Source: Tigriopus japonicus
Taxonomy: Eukaryota; Arthropoda; Copepoda; Harpacticoida; Harpacticidae
Direction: 5' to 3'
Assembly: GCA_010645155.1 (NCBI GenBank)
Contig: CM021319.1
Location: 171,561-235,560, forward strand
DNA length: 64,000 nt
A program made the translations under genes and the position numbers. The notes below the pieces were generated by a model. The model made no database searches and was not told the origin of the DNA. It saw nothing but the letters and a program-made list of their open reading frames with translations. This document shows positions 49,130-61,345 of this stretch, one piece after another (the stretch's first letter is position 1; each line of letters begins with the position of its first letter).

Positions 49130-49660
49130 TCATCCATCCCCTCATGCACAAAATACAATTGGTACTCAATGAGGTCATGAGGCTGATGGTTGGAGTGAGG
49201 CTCAGTGACAAAGTGTCCATTGAGGAGTTACGGTACAAGACTGCAATACCACCGCTGAATCGCCTCATAGCGGAGAGCATCTTGATGGATATGTGGCCGG
49301 TGATGACAGGATCTGTACCCTACCCCGAAGTGTTCAGGAATGACAGGCCTTTTGCTGGGTCTCGGGCCAAACTGGAGGGAAAGTTGAGAGAACCTGATCC
49401 AAAACTGTTGACCAGGCCGTGGTTCTGGCAACATGGAGTGAGGCTGTGGAAGATGGGACCCAACTCGATGAGAAGAGCAGAATCCAAGGAGAACTATAAA
49501 GATATTGTAAACTCCTTTGTAAAGACGCTGGCATCCTAATCAGTATTAGAATTATTCTATAGCACATGGAAGAAGAATTGACACATATATTCAGAATGTC
49601 CTAGATTCAACAATGTTTAACGAAAAAAAGAAAAAAAAAAGTCCAAAGACTTCTTAAAAT
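49130..49660 (+). pseudogene. 3' fragment of a non-LTR retrotransposon (ORF2 C-terminal tail)
   Basis: A frame ending at 49539 encodes a tail of the kind that follows the reverse transcriptase in LINE ORF2 proteins. It has VSIEELRYKTAIPPLNRLIA and ESILMDMW, then FWQHGVRLWKMGPNSMRRAE and a final YKDIVNSFVKTLA. A purine-rich A/G tail and short ATG repeats near 49620-49675 look like the 3' terminus. The reverse transcriptase core is absent, so this is a 5'-truncated dead copy, different in sequence from the CR1-like fragments on the minus strand. Confidence 0.5.
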
Positions 49661-50078
49661 AAATGATGATGATGACTCCTGAAATTTTTGAATACTACCT
49701 GGAGTTCATTAGGTAATTTAAATGTAACAAAATTATAAAGGATTTTGATCACTTCCCTTGTAAAACCTTCTTTATGTGTTTCAGATTGGCATCCGATTTT
49801 CTTTCTAGGAACAAAGAATAAAAGAAAGAAAACTGCATACTAAAGTGAGTGAAATCTTTGCAAATCAAAGTATTGTATAAATTGTGCAAGACTTCTGTTG
49901 TTTCTGAAAATAAGACAGTTATTTTGTATTCCAAGATAACAACAAGAAAATTTTGAGATTGAATTGTAGATAATCCAAGAAGATGCAAGAAATGCCCCCT
50001 GAGACAAATAAAAACGAGGACCCAGTGTTGCCAGAAATGTTCAAATCAAAAGAGCAAGGCACCTTTAAAATTAAAAAT
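49661..50078. other. Intergenic DNA, nothing recognised
   Basis: AT-rich sequence without a supported feature. Confidence 0.5.
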
Positions 50079-50315
50079 GGGGGGGCGGGTTTTTTAATAC
50101 CGCTACAAGGAATGGGATTCCCTGTAAAGAGAGTTAATCATTATTATAGTTTCAATAATTAATGTTTATATGAAATTTGATCTACCAATGAGTTACTGTT
50201 GGCAGATCTGTACAACCCTTGAATAGTGGGTTGGTCAGGAATAGAATTTCATAAATTTGTCCAATCCTGCCTTAAATGCTGTTAGAGGATCAGCTCCTAC
50301 ATATTCCCGACGAAA
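50079..50315 (-). mobile_element. CR1-like LINE fragment (3' end), copy A
   Basis: Matches the 3' portions of the fragments at 54491-54915 and 59030-59800. It shares the poly-G start, ggaatgggattccctgtaaa, the gttactgttggcagatctgt stretch and the coding block that ends at acatattcccgacgaa. It is strongly 5'-truncated. Confidence 0.7.
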
Positions 50316-52464
50316 TTGATTGATACAATCAATTTGTTAATTGATACAAAATTGATTGTACACTGACTCAAAGTTTTAAAAGAAAAATGACGACTATTAC
50401 CACAATACAATTTTGTTCTCCAGTTTGATCAGTGATGAGAGATGGTCGTTGGCAGTTAAGGGAATATATTGCAGTCCGGGTTCAATTTGTGAATGCTACT
50501 TTTTGGTAATCCCATAAACCGCTTAGGCAATGTCGGTTTTATGTTTTGTGTCTACACAGGTTTTTCTTTTTCTTTCCAACCTTCAATCTTGGTAATTAGC
50601 AAATTTCACAATAAATGCATGTCTAATTGTCCATTATTACCACCAACCAAGGATGCGTTTAATTGTCTAGGGTTCTAAATCTCGTTGTACCAATGTGATA
50701 GATACTAGATGTTGTCTGTCCTACGTCCTTAAACTTTACACTTACACTTTCCTTACGGATTTCTTTGAAAAAAATGTAAAGTTAGGCTCCACTTTCTTAT
50801 ACAATTGAACTGATTAAGGAAGCTGAAGGAAAGGTGGAATCTGTTTATGAACTCAGGGGCTCCTTCACATTTAACCGTATATCTGCATCAAGTTGTAAAA
50901 TCCACCCTGTATGAGGATTAACTTTGGTGCAATTGCAAGTGCGCAAGCTTGGTCAAAAATCATGAATATACAGGGTCATGGAGATAAATCTGGTCATAAA
51001 TCACACTCACCACTTGAATGGCTCTAACATTTTATTGGTAAACATGAAGACCTTAAAAATCACACCACTCACTCAAATATCAGTCTTCTGCCAATGATAT
51101 TTTGTCAAGAAGAGCGCGTTAAAGCCATCATCTTGGAGCTCTCCAACATCAGCATCTCAGCCAGATGCTAAAGGAAAGCTTGCGCAATTTGCAGGGGACA
51201 CTGCTGCAATTTTATTAAGAGTCGAAAAAGAACTAGGCGGGTCAAGGACAGGGACTAGAATCCTTAAATTGACAAAAAGACGGACCTCCAGGTTCTTGGC
51301 ATGGCTGAAGAGTTCCATCACAGCTATCCTCAAAATCTCCACGTTGTCCGTGGCCAAGTATAGAGGTTTCAATACGTCCCCCATCTCTCTAGGACCATCA
51401 AAAAGGATTTATGAATCTTCAGAACTGCAATTGTCTTTGGACTTTGATTGCAAAGAGCAAAAAAGGCTCTAGGCTTGACAAATAGAAAGATGGGAGTCTT
51501 CATTGAAGTTCTCAGAACAAAAACAAAAACAAAGTTGCACATCTTCCCTGATTAGGATTATTTTGAAGCTGTGGATAGTTACAAAAATGGTTGATGGATT
51601 GCTTTTTTATTTTATAGACCTGAATATCTATGGGTACCTTAAAGTCTCAAACATGATTGTGAAGTCTTGACTGGACATGTTATTGCTTGATGGTGACTGA
51701 ATTTCTCATCAAAATTATCTCCTGGCCAACAAAGCCAACCATCACATCGTCCAAATACTACCAATAGGCAATTTTATCTCCAGTATTAGAATGGTTCTCA
51801 GTTTTGTGTGGAATAACGTCTAAGAGCTACCTTGACAAAGGCCATGGAGGAGAATCGAACCTTGAACCTCTCTCATTATAGGAAACCACGTCTCCTCCCC
51901 GAATTACAGTCAATAGACCGTGCAATAACATTACTAAGCAAAAGTTGTAGAATTTTGGAACAGAGGCCTGTATTATCCCATGGTGATTGGTTGCGTGTTT
52001 GCCCGGATATATTTGCAAAACCCTGTAGGAGAAATGAAAAGTTGAAACTTGAGTGAATCGTGAAAACTCCGATCAATCATTCATGTTCCACGCAATATTC
52101 ATATCATCCTTCTTTTCGAAAATGAATGCCTATGTATGAGGAGCATTAATAAGGTGTGATGAAATTCTCAATTAAGGCAGGCGTTTTGACGCGATACTTT
52201 CAAGATTAATTGATTCCAACTGTCTTCCTAGCTATTGCAATCTGAACACATTGCAACATCATATTGCTTCGTCCGGAAACTTCGTTGAACATTCCTCGTG
52301 GGTTTTTGGGTCGGTCCATTGTGTAAGATTTGAGTTTTGTAACCAAATCCGGTTGCCTTTCCTCAGTTTTCAAGTCATTTTATGAAGTCGTTCGTCACAA
52401 TGGAATGTCAATTCAAAGATAAGACATTTAGAGGCATTAAGAGGCTATTCAAAACCTTCAGTGT
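50316..52464. other. Intergenic DNA with a doubtful exon-like stretch
   Basis: Mostly featureless. A minus-strand open frame at 51157-51384 with an acceptor-like tcctag just upstream encodes an amphipathic stretch (LRIAVMELFSHA). It is vaguely like HEAT-type or lipid-transfer helices, but too short to call. A B-box-like ggttcgattc occurs on the minus strand near 51850. Confidence 0.4.
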
Positions 52465-52472
52465 ATGATGAT

Positions 52473-53363
52473 TAGAGATGTCGCGTTGGCGCAAAATGTT
52501 TTTTTACACTTTTCACAATTTATTTGCACTTTTTGCACTTTTTGCCATTTTTGGACTAAAATTCCAAAAGTACTCAATTTGCTCATTTTTGAACTTATTT
52601 TTTGAACATAATTTTTTTTAAATCTGAAGTCAGAGATTCAATTTTCTTGAATTTCTCTGTTGTGCTTGACATCTACAAACATTCACATACGAACACAAAC
52701 ACAAGCATAGAGAAACCAAAATATCAGTTCTTTCTTGATCCAGAAAAATCTCTCGTGATCGCTACCACCAGATTGGCAAAGGCAATGGAAAACAACAATT
52801 TCCTCCTCGAACTTATCGTTGCATATGGCTTTGGAACCTGGTTTTTGAAAATGTTTTTTGTCGATATCGTCCAGCACTTGAGCCGCTACCAAAATCGTAA
52901 TTGGTTTAACTCCAAAGTGAGTGACGAGGAGAAAAAAAGCTCTCCTTGGATTTGCATGTGTTTCTCTCAGCTCATCATGGAGATCTTTCTACGAGATCCG
53001 ACGTTTTCAGAGTTGCCACTCAAAAGTAGGTCCAACAAACAAATAAGAGGCGTGTTTGGCTTCAAAATAGCTGTTTTTGTGCACGACGAGATTATCAATT
53101 CCATTCAAACTTGGGATTGGATTTGGGAAGGTAGCTTAAGGAATCAACCGTCGGAGGGAATATAATCTCCTTGAGGAACTCCTCCTTCTAGTGTAGTGGG
53201 AAAGTGTGAGTGAGTTCGTAAGTGTAAGTATGCGTGTGAATGAATGTACTAAAAAATTTTGAAAAATTTTTATTTGCACTTTTTACTTGCGTTTTTTCCT
53301 GTTTTTTTTGCACTTTTAGTAGCACTTTTTGCACTTTTTATTTGCACCAAAATGACACCTCTA
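52473..53363. mobile_element. hAT-type element with tttgcac subterminal repeats
   Basis: An 891-bp element with ends TAGAGATGTC and (complement) TAGAGGTGTC. Flanks 52465-52472 and 53364-53371 are both atgatgat, a perfect 8-bp duplication. The first and last ~100 bases repeat ttttgcac many times. The interior holds one plus-strand open frame, 52602-53165 (187 codons), which is not a recognisable transposase. Confidence 0.85.
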
Positions 53364-53371
53364 ATGATGAT

Positions 53372-53889
53372 CCACTTCATATTTTTGACTAAGTGATTTT
53401 TCCACCATTAAAAAGTTCGCGAGTGACACAAAAACAAAGTTCTTGGAGTAAAAAGACAAGAGTTTTTTTCTAAGAACGAAGAAATTCATTTTTGTATTGC
53501 ATGTCATCTTATTTCCTTGACATGACTTTATTGTGTATTGGATATTGTGAAAGTTATAGAAAGTAATGTAAAAGCCAAAAGCCAAAAGATAAAAAGCAAA
53601 TCAAACGCGAAGTAGCTGCAATTCAAGGCATTATCTACAGGGTGACACAAAAGTCTTTGTTGGTTCCAAAAGTGTAAAATTGGACCAACCTAGAGTACTA
53701 TTATAGTGCTATGATTATGAATCATATTATGAGCCCAGAATGGGTATTGAAGTGTGAGCTATGATGGGGATTTGAAATTATAACCTAGATAAAACATACA
53801 TCAAGAAAAACAACCCTAAAGGAGAGAATCAGTACACCAGGTATCCAAGGATGGGACTCGAACTTGGCAGACGAGCCAAAACTCGGTGA
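53372..53889. other. Intergenic DNA, nothing firm
   Basis: No gene. A B-box-like agttcgagtcc lies on the minus strand near 53860, listed under rejected items. Confidence 0.5.
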
Positions 53890-54348
53890 GCAACCTTAAA
53901 AAACTTCAAACAATTATCACAACATAAAGCTGTTGTCATTCTTATTGAATAAACCGACGTGTATGTTACTACGAGTAGGGTGTCTTTTTCCAATTACAAT
54001 TTGATATTCATTGGTAACATTTTCCAAAAGGAAAAGCCAATGGGCTCTTTCAAGTAAACGTCACGAACTGGTTACGAACTTTAAAATTGAAGTTACACTA
54101 ACACCATCTACCATTCAAAGGAGTTATTTCTTTGAATGCGGCCCAAAAAAGTAGGCTTATTGAAAGCACAATTTTGGCATGATTTTTCACATACTTAACA
54201 AAAGCTATGCTTGTCTAAGGTGCATAGATGTTTAAGCTTGGTTTTGGGTTAACTTAGATTATCGGAGAAGCTAATGAATGGACTTGCAGAATCGAAAAAA
54301 CTGAACTCTTTCTCCATTCAGAATCTTATTTCAAAAACGGGAGTCCAG

Positions 54349-54446
54349 AGGCTAGTTTTTAAGACACAAAAGATCGATCTCAAGATCGTACTATAGTACT
54401 ATAAGTCCGATCTTGAGATCGATCTTTGCGGCTAAAAAACTAGCCT
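54349..54446. repeat. 98-bp near-perfect hairpin
   Basis: Arms begin aggctagttttt and end with aaaaactagcct; the inner stems are gatcgatctcaagatcg and its exact complement. It is present again at 58894-58983 with a shortened loop. It could be a miniature transposon or a source of a small hairpin RNA. Confidence 0.65.
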
Positions 54447-54490
54447 CAGGAATTGATGTAGAACTGCAATTCAATTTTAAAGGCCATTTT

Positions 54491-54915
54491 TGGGGGGGGC
54501 GGAGTTTTCAATACCGTTACAAGAAATGGGATTCCCTGTAAAGAGAGTTAATGATTAATTTAGTTTATAAAATTACCGTTTATATGAAATTTGATCTACC
54601 AATGAGTTACTGTTGGCAGATCTGTACAGCCCTTGGGGGTTGGTCAGGAATAGTATTTAAGAATTTGTCCAATCCTGCCTTAAATGTTGTTAGAGGATCA
54701 GCTCCTACATATTCCCGACGAAGACTAATTGGTAACAAATTGAACAATGAAGGAGCCCGATAAAGAAGAGAGGAGCACTTCATTGATCGAACTAGTCTCG
54801 ACTCCCTTGGGTTTGGAGGTGCTTTCAGAATGCACATAAAACCTCTACGATCGCTACAATTGATCTCAAATCCTGGGTTAGGACAGAGCTCGTGAATGCT
54901 CTTGAAAGCATACAG
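54491..54915 (-). pseudogene. CR1-like LINE ORF2 C-terminal fragment, copy B
   Basis: The minus-strand frame reads through the C-terminal tail of a CR1/L2-type reverse transcriptase: FKSIHELCPNPGFE, a DRRGF block, APSLFNLLPISLRREY, and the closing FKAGLDKFLNTIPDQP. The copy is cut at 54915, so the polymerase domain is missing. Confidence 0.75.
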
Positions 54916-57900
54916 CTTTTGCATTTACTTAACACATTGGTTTGGTATTTTTGGTGTTTTTATTTGAATTTTTCGTGCACATCCAGCACAAAGGTCTAGG
55001 ACAACTGTCAATACAAAATTATTCGTGAGTCAGTAAGCCTGCATTGTGTGTGCGATGGGAATTGAATTTGAATTGAATACATAAGGTACATAAATAAATG
55101 CATACATAAGATCCTAAACAGGAATTTCCAATATAAGTACGTTATTGGCGAAGTCGCTCATTCAATTGCTTTGCTCGAACGAGAGCACCAATGATAAAGC
55201 AAGTCATTGCCAATCTGATGAAATGTGATCAAAGTAAATCCGCACTGACCCAACTGGAGTGACATTTCTGTTTCTAAAACTGTTATAAAGCATGGTTTTT
55301 GAACTTAAACTTTATTTGAAAATGTGCCCCAGAGCCATGAATAATGTTGTACTCATAAGGCTTAGAATTGAGAGCGATGGGTGAGTTGAATTATTCAAAA
55401 TAATCTGTTTCTATCCAGTAACAGTGCAAGTATCGTTTTCTCGATAATGTTTTGAGGGGTAGATTTTAGTTTCTTTTCTCTGCATACCTGCACTGCTGAG
55501 TCTTAATTTTTGGGAAATCAGTAATGGACGCTTTTCATATGGATAAAGCTCATTCGGTGTCGTCAGTTTTTTAGGAAAAAGGTTCGATCAAAAAACGGTA
55601 ACATTAGGAATTAGTTTTTATGGAACTATGCCCTAAAGTCGAGATTTCATTTAATCATTTCTTGCATTTTACTCCCTATCTCTAAATCATTTCAAGAGAG
55701 GGAAGTGACGACAAAAAAGTACGATGGATCAATAAATCAGAATGAGACCGTCATTGTTTTTGGCAAAATTGTACTTTTTCAAGTGTTTTTGTACCTTGAG
55801 AACTCTTATATGGGTAGTTGCTCATTTCAAACAAAAACACCTCATCAGAATCAAAATCATCGCAACCTAATTCAACCTAATATCAAACACTTTTGTTGCC
55901 ACCCATTCAATTCTTGTCTAATTCTACTTATCTCTCGTGGCAGAAGCTGATTTCAATCGTTTAATTATTCATGTCCTATGCCGACTTTGTGGGGACAACG
56001 ATTTATGCCAATAACTCAGGGGAAATGTTGGAATCACCTGTCAGACTAATGTAACCTAATCGGAACGACTCGAGTTAGGAGCCCAGAATCTAGATTGTCG
56101 GATATTAGTGTGCCTTCTTGGTGATTTTTGGCCACTCATCGTTATGGCTTTGAGCATAGGAAAATGACTCTTTTTCGGTTTGCATTCCTGAGGATCGAGC
56201 AAACAAACATGGTATTCAATAGCCATCACTCGGTGCTTGGCTATTCAGGAAGGCTTTCTATTCATGATGCTATTCTCAGCTCCAATTCATTGTGCAGAGC
56301 CCGAAAAATATGTCAAAGTTGAGCGAGTCAAAAAAAGCGTGCATGAAAATGGTTTTGAAACCAACTAGAGATTTGTCCTTATGCCATTTTCCAGATTATC
56401 ATCACGTTTCCTTGATCATTGAAATTATCCAGGAAGTGATTGCTTTTACGCCATTCAAAAGCATTTCAGCGCAAAATGGCCGCTTGTGGGATATTACAAT
56501 GACAGTGCTTTCGTCCTGTTATTTCCGGTCATCTCCAGTGAAAACGACGGCCACATGAATCCTGATTGAGTTGAGGCGGAAGTCCAATGATTCCCACAAT
56601 AGATTGAGATAGAAAGGAAAAGCGAAACCATCCATGGATTTTCAACGAGTTCGAACGAAAGTTACCTTGCAATATTGCGTCAAAGTCTTGCAATAATATT
56701 TACTTTACCTTTGTTGAAGTGAATGAAGTGAGTGATCTTCTCACGTTCAAATGGAATCGGAGAATTCCGTGAATTGCAAATCAGGCCTCGAAATCTTACG
56801 TGTACGTAGTGGAGGCACCTTAGTGGTTCTTGAACGTACCATTTGGCTTTGCGTCTCTGGATGGATTAGGACATGTCACGAGTTGATTGACCCCGGTCAA
56901 TTGAGTGCGGCCATTGACCTCCTATTTTGCCATATGTGTGTGAGAGTGTCGTTCCAGACACAAAATCACACGTACGTACTGTACATTGGGGGTGAATGGA
57001 CGCTCAGAATTCTCTCTTTGACTGACACGTTTCATCGAGATCAACGAACTTTTGACTGGCAATCGTGTTCCTTGAGAGACTTTGAGCTGGAAAAAGATCC
57101 AAATCTCCACTTGGTTACGGCAGGTTTAGATGTCTTGCGACATTTTTACATGTTGTTTTCCTAGGGTATAACCAAATCAAAACCAGCTTTGGAATCGGTA
57201 GCGCAAGGGGTGAATGAAGTGCATTCATCGAGTAAACGGATTCTTTCCCCTTCATCAAATGTAATAATGGCAGTTTCCTGATTTTGTTTACATTGATGCC
57301 CTTTTACATGATTGTCAAAAGAGTTGAATAACCCAGCTCTTCTGTGAGCTCACCGACATGCTGAACAGGATCTAACGGCATCTCTCTCTCTCTCCTTTCC
57401 CTTTTCCCTCCCATTGTGGACGTCACAGGGTGAGGAGAGAATGCACCCTTGAAGGTAACCCTGCATCCTGAAGGAGGGGTAGGAGTTTGAGCACCCTGTT
57501 TATGAAGTAGCCTAACCTGAGCAACGAGAGCTCAGCTAGTCAAGCTACTCATCAAGGTGATGGTCAGCCAACATCATCCCTTACATTCTCACGGGGTTAT
57601 TTTTAGAGCCAGGGATGGGATCGTATTTCCTCGAGGAAACGTGATGAAATATACGAACCCTCAAAGTGTAATGTTATCGCTATTTTTAGGCCATGTGCTG
57701 CTCAAGCTGCATTTGAGCTCGAGTGAATACGGACAACTTGGGCTATCTCCATCCTTTTCGTCCTCCACCTGTGTGACTTCCAATTCGCCACAGGTAGAAA
57801 TGAGACTTCGAATGTGGGCAAATACGAAATTATGCTGATTTTCAAAGGGACAATATGCGGAATGCGCTCCCAAAATGAACTCAAATGATGATAATGATGG

Positions 57901-58431
57901 ACACGATCGATCAAGTCATTTGTCCGTCTTGACGTTGATCTCAACAAAAAGAGGACCATTTGGAAACCCAATAGACTGGCGTTTTTGCGCACTTTGACAA
58001 ACCGTAATAATAATAAAAATAACAATTGTTGCACTCCCTCATTTGAAAAAATGACCTCATTTCATTATTGAAGACAAGCAGCGAAAACAACAAGTTCTGA
58101 GTCTGATTGCTTCAGCACGTTGATTAGCCAACATGTGTGTAATATTAATTCGGAAAGGAGCTCCCCATCGTCTGATTCAGGGCCCTTCGAGAGACCACAA
58201 GTTCACGTAATTCGAACATAACCCTAGGATAATTAGAGATTGATTGCCGCCAGCTATTGCAATACTACTGGTGGATATATACATAGGAATATCCATCTAA
58301 ACAGAAGGCAGGAACGTTGAAACAAACAGCCAAGTTGCTCATGATTCATGACATGAAAAACAAACGGCAATATTCTTCATCAAACGCATTTGAGTCAGTA
58401 TTTGTGTTTTTGAATACAGGAGAATAAAATG
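54916..58431. other. Intergenic DNA without a supported gene
   Basis: Mixed AT-rich DNA. The longest open frame, 56751-57164 (+, 137 codons), shows no family pattern and has no splice or repeat context to support it. A short TC run is at 57381-57396. Confidence 0.5.
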
Positions 58432-59463
58432 GCAACCTTAAAAAAGTTCCAACAATTATCACAGCATAAAGCTATTGTCATTCTTATTGAATAAACCGAC
58501 GTGTATGTTACTACGAGTAGGGTGTCTTTTTCTAATTACAATTTGACATTCATTGCTAACATTTTCCAAAAGGGAAAGCCAATGGGCTCTTTCAAGTAAA
58601 CGTCACGAACTGGTTACGAACTTTAAAATTGAAGTTACACTAACGCCATCTACCATTCAAAGGAGTTATTTCTTTGAATGCGGCCCAAAAAAGTAGGCTT
58701 ATTGAAAGCACAATTTTGGCATGATTTTTCACATACTTAACAAAAGCTATGCTTGTCTAAGGTGCATAGATGTTTAAGCTTGGTTTTGGGTTAACTTAGA
58801 TTATCGGAGAAGCTAATGAATGGACTTGCAGAATCGAAAAAACTGAACTCTTTCTCCATTCAGAATCTTATTTCAAAAACGGGAGTCCAACAAAGGCTAG
58901 TTTTTAAGACACAAAAGATCGATCTCAATATAGTACTATAAGTCCGATCTTGAGATCGATCTTTGCGGCTAAAAAACTAGCCTCAGGAATTGATGTAGAA
59001 CTGCAATTCAATTTTAAAGGCCATTTTTTTGGGGGGGGGGCGGAGTTTTCAATACCGTTACAAGAAATGGGATTCCCTGTAAAGAGAGTTAATGATTAAT
59101 TTAGTTTATAAAATTACCGTTTATATGAAATTTGATCTACCAATGAGTTACTGTTGGCAGATCTATACAACCCTTGTATAATGGGTTGGTCAGGAACAGT
59201 TTTTAAAAATTTGTCCAATCCTGCCTTAAATGCTGTTAGAGGATTAGCTCCTACATGTATTCCCGACGAAGGCAAATAGGCAACAAATTGAACAATGAAG
59301 GAGCCCGATAAAGAAGAGAGGAGGACTTCATTGATCGAACTACCCTGGATTCCTTGGGATTTGGAGGTGCTCTCAGAACGCACGTAAAACCTCTACGATC
59401 ACTACAACTGATCTCAAAGCCTGGGTTAGGACAGAGCCCATGAACGCTCTTGAAAACATACAG
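58432..59463. repeat. About 1-kb duplicated segment, copy 2
   Basis: Direct copy of 53890-54915. Homology starts at gcaaccttaaaaaa and ends at catacag, after which this copy continues into more LINE coding sequence while copy 1 does not. Confidence 0.85.
58894..58983. repeat. 90-bp hairpin, second copy
   Basis: Same hairpin as 54349-54446, with part of the left inner stem and loop lost. Confidence 0.6.
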
Positions 59464-59800
59464 TATCAGATACCTTTCATACCTTCTCTGAGTACTGTAC
59501 AGCCCTAACTTCTGGAGCCTCTCCCAATACGAGAGCTCTCTCATTCCTGTGATGTTCCTAGTAAAACATCTTTGGACCTGCTGAACTCATTGGAGCCCAA
59601 ATGGGTGAGGCATATTCAAGATGCGGCTGAACAATCGACTTGTACAGAGTTAACTCCATAATACTATCTCTAGACTTGAAAGTGCGATAGATCCAGCCGC
59701 ACGTTTGAAATGCCTTCCCCACTTTCAACTGGAAGACCCACTTTCAACTTGATCTAGAAATTCAACAATGTTAACCTTCTACACGTGTTGCCACAACAAA
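59030..59800 (-). pseudogene. CR1-like LINE ORF2 fragment, copy C
   Basis: The minus strand encodes, with frameshifts, the end of the reverse transcriptase: LYKSIVQPHLEYASPIWAP upstream, then MRELSYWERLQKLGLYSTQR and the C-terminal tail LFNLLPI, FKAGLDKFLKTVPDQP. A frameshift lies near 59585 between the two coding blocks and another near 59265. The order and motifs are those of CR1/L2-type elements. It is the longest copy in the window and is clearly dead. Confidence 0.8.
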
Positions 59801-60961
59801 AAAAAAATATTTTACTTTTTTTCCCCGTTACACCCCCAAAAATACGTTTTTAGTGGGCGTCAATCAAACCTTCAACTTGCTCGGACGGAAATGGTGTAGG
59901 TACCATTGGACTGCCTAATCACCATGAGTCCAAAAATGATACTTAATCAGCCGATAGATGCCCGCATCCGAATAATGGTGGAACCCGGGCTTCCAACACT
60001 TGACTCTCAACCAAGCCAGACAGAAGCTTCAGAAAATGAAATTCCCTGTAAACAAGAGCGCTATAATAAAATTAATATAGCGCTCTACTGTAAACATGCA
60101 TCGAGGTCTCAGAATCTGTATGATATTTGATCGCTTAATGTTTTAGAGTTAGCTGCCCAAGTGTAGCCATGTACATAAGGCTGGTCTGGAATAGCCTTTA
60201 GAAAATCATCTAATTGATGTTTGAAGCTCGACAATGGGTCACCTAGAACAAAAAAACTTTTGAAGGGAGGCCGGAAGAAAATTGTAGAGGACGTGGGCTG
60301 GCTTTATTTAGGACAAAGGAATTCTTTTAACACCCTTTAAGATATTTTGGGCAGAGACCTAATATGATGCGATTAAACTGAGGCCAGATGTATTAACATT
60401 AGTCATAATATATAAACCCTTTAAGTTATAAATGGCGCCCCCAAGAACCGCGGGCGATTCATTAAATATCTTAGCCACACTGTCGATGGTCAGATTCTAG
60501 TAAAAGTAGCAAAGAGGATGTCCTTTTTTTGCCTCTGCTCCTGCAAGACCACAAATGAAACGCAAAAAATATAAAAAGCCTGGAAAAACTGCCTCTTAAC
60601 ATTACTGTATGTGCACTTTTGGATTGAAATTGAAGCAAAGGAGACTCATGTTTCTTTTCCATTTTTCTCATTCTTGGGCTAAATCAAGGATGACTCTACG
60701 AAGGATTCATTTCAAGGTCGAAGGACCTCCAGCTTAGGGCCAACACCGGGAATTTAGGACATGCGATGACTGCCTTTGATTCAATGAATTTTGATTATTT
60801 TTACTAATAACATCTGTTTTTGAGTGAATGGCGGAACATAACAACATTTTAACAATGGCATTTAACCAGAGAAATGATGTGTGTTCAAGTGAATGGTTAT
60901 ATTTTAAAACATTTCAAGGAGAGCAAAAAGACATGTTATACTTTAGTATAAGTCTAACTAC
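59801..60961. other. Intergenic DNA between LINE fragments
   Basis: No gene. A short aaattccctgtaaa near 60040 resembles the LINE 3' end. Confidence 0.45.
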
Positions 60962-61345
60962 ACTTTGTACAGTCTAGTTAAAATGTTTTTGCCCCTCATG
61001 GTGAAAGTGCGTTGCACGAGACTCATCATTCTACTCGTCCCCATGACGATATCAGCACAATGTTCATGGAATTTCATGTTCCGATCGAATATGATACTAA
61101 GGTCTGTTTCCATCTCTATGCTCTCATGTTTCTGGCCTTTCAGGATATTCTTGGGAGTGGTTTTTGGCCTCTATCCAAACCTCATCATTTCACACTTATC
61201 CACATTGAAGGTCATTCCATTATTCGAGGCCCAATCTTCTGCTGAGCTCACTTTGGACTCATTTCTCATCTTGAGGTTGCCCAATCCCAATAATCTTAAA
61301 ATCATCCGCAAATTTTAGCATCTTTGTGGATGTAGTCCAATCTAG
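60962..61345 (-). pseudogene. LINE reverse transcriptase fragment with FADD motif
   Basis: The minus strand carries the polymerase active-site motif KMLKFADDFKI at about 61285-61320. Continuing across frameshifts are MTFNVDKCEMM and a stretch ending ILTRLYK, all in the order expected for a CR1-like reverse transcriptase. It overlaps in content with the upstream end of the fragment at 59030-59800, so it is a separate copy, not the other half of the same one. Confidence 0.65.

Larger units (their letters stand above)
53890..54915. repeat. About 1-kb duplicated segment, copy 1
   Basis: Nearly identical in direct orientation to 58432-59463. The first 600 bases have no coding content and include a 98-bp hairpin at 54349-54446; the rest (54491-54915) is a minus-strand CR1-like LINE 3' end. 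Differences are scattered substitutions and small indels, including a few bases lost from the hairpin loop in copy 2. Confidence 0.85.

Noticed and set aside
51157..51384. Possible exon with amphipathic helices resembling lipid-transfer or HEAT proteins
   Set aside because: Too short, no consistent donor, and no neighbouring exons in phase.
51840..51905. tRNA-like stretch on the minus strand with a ggttcgattc B box and an 8-bp closing stem
   Set aside because: The stems of the anticodon and T arms do not form; at most a degenerate tRNA-derived SINE.
53840..53900. Second B-box-like sequence (agttcgagtcc) on the minus strand
   Set aside because: No cloverleaf can be drawn and no A box at the right distance.
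56751..57164. 137-codon plus-strand open frame
   Set aside because: No recognisable domain, no splice context, and composition like the flanking intergenic DNA.
59650..60975. Apparent 8-bp duplication ttgtacag flanking 1.3 kb inside a LINE, as if an element had inserted there
   Set aside because: Both copies of the word fall in the same LYK codons of two overlapping reverse transcriptase fragments. The fragment at 59030-59800 continues in frame past the supposed insertion point, so these are two separate LINE copies.
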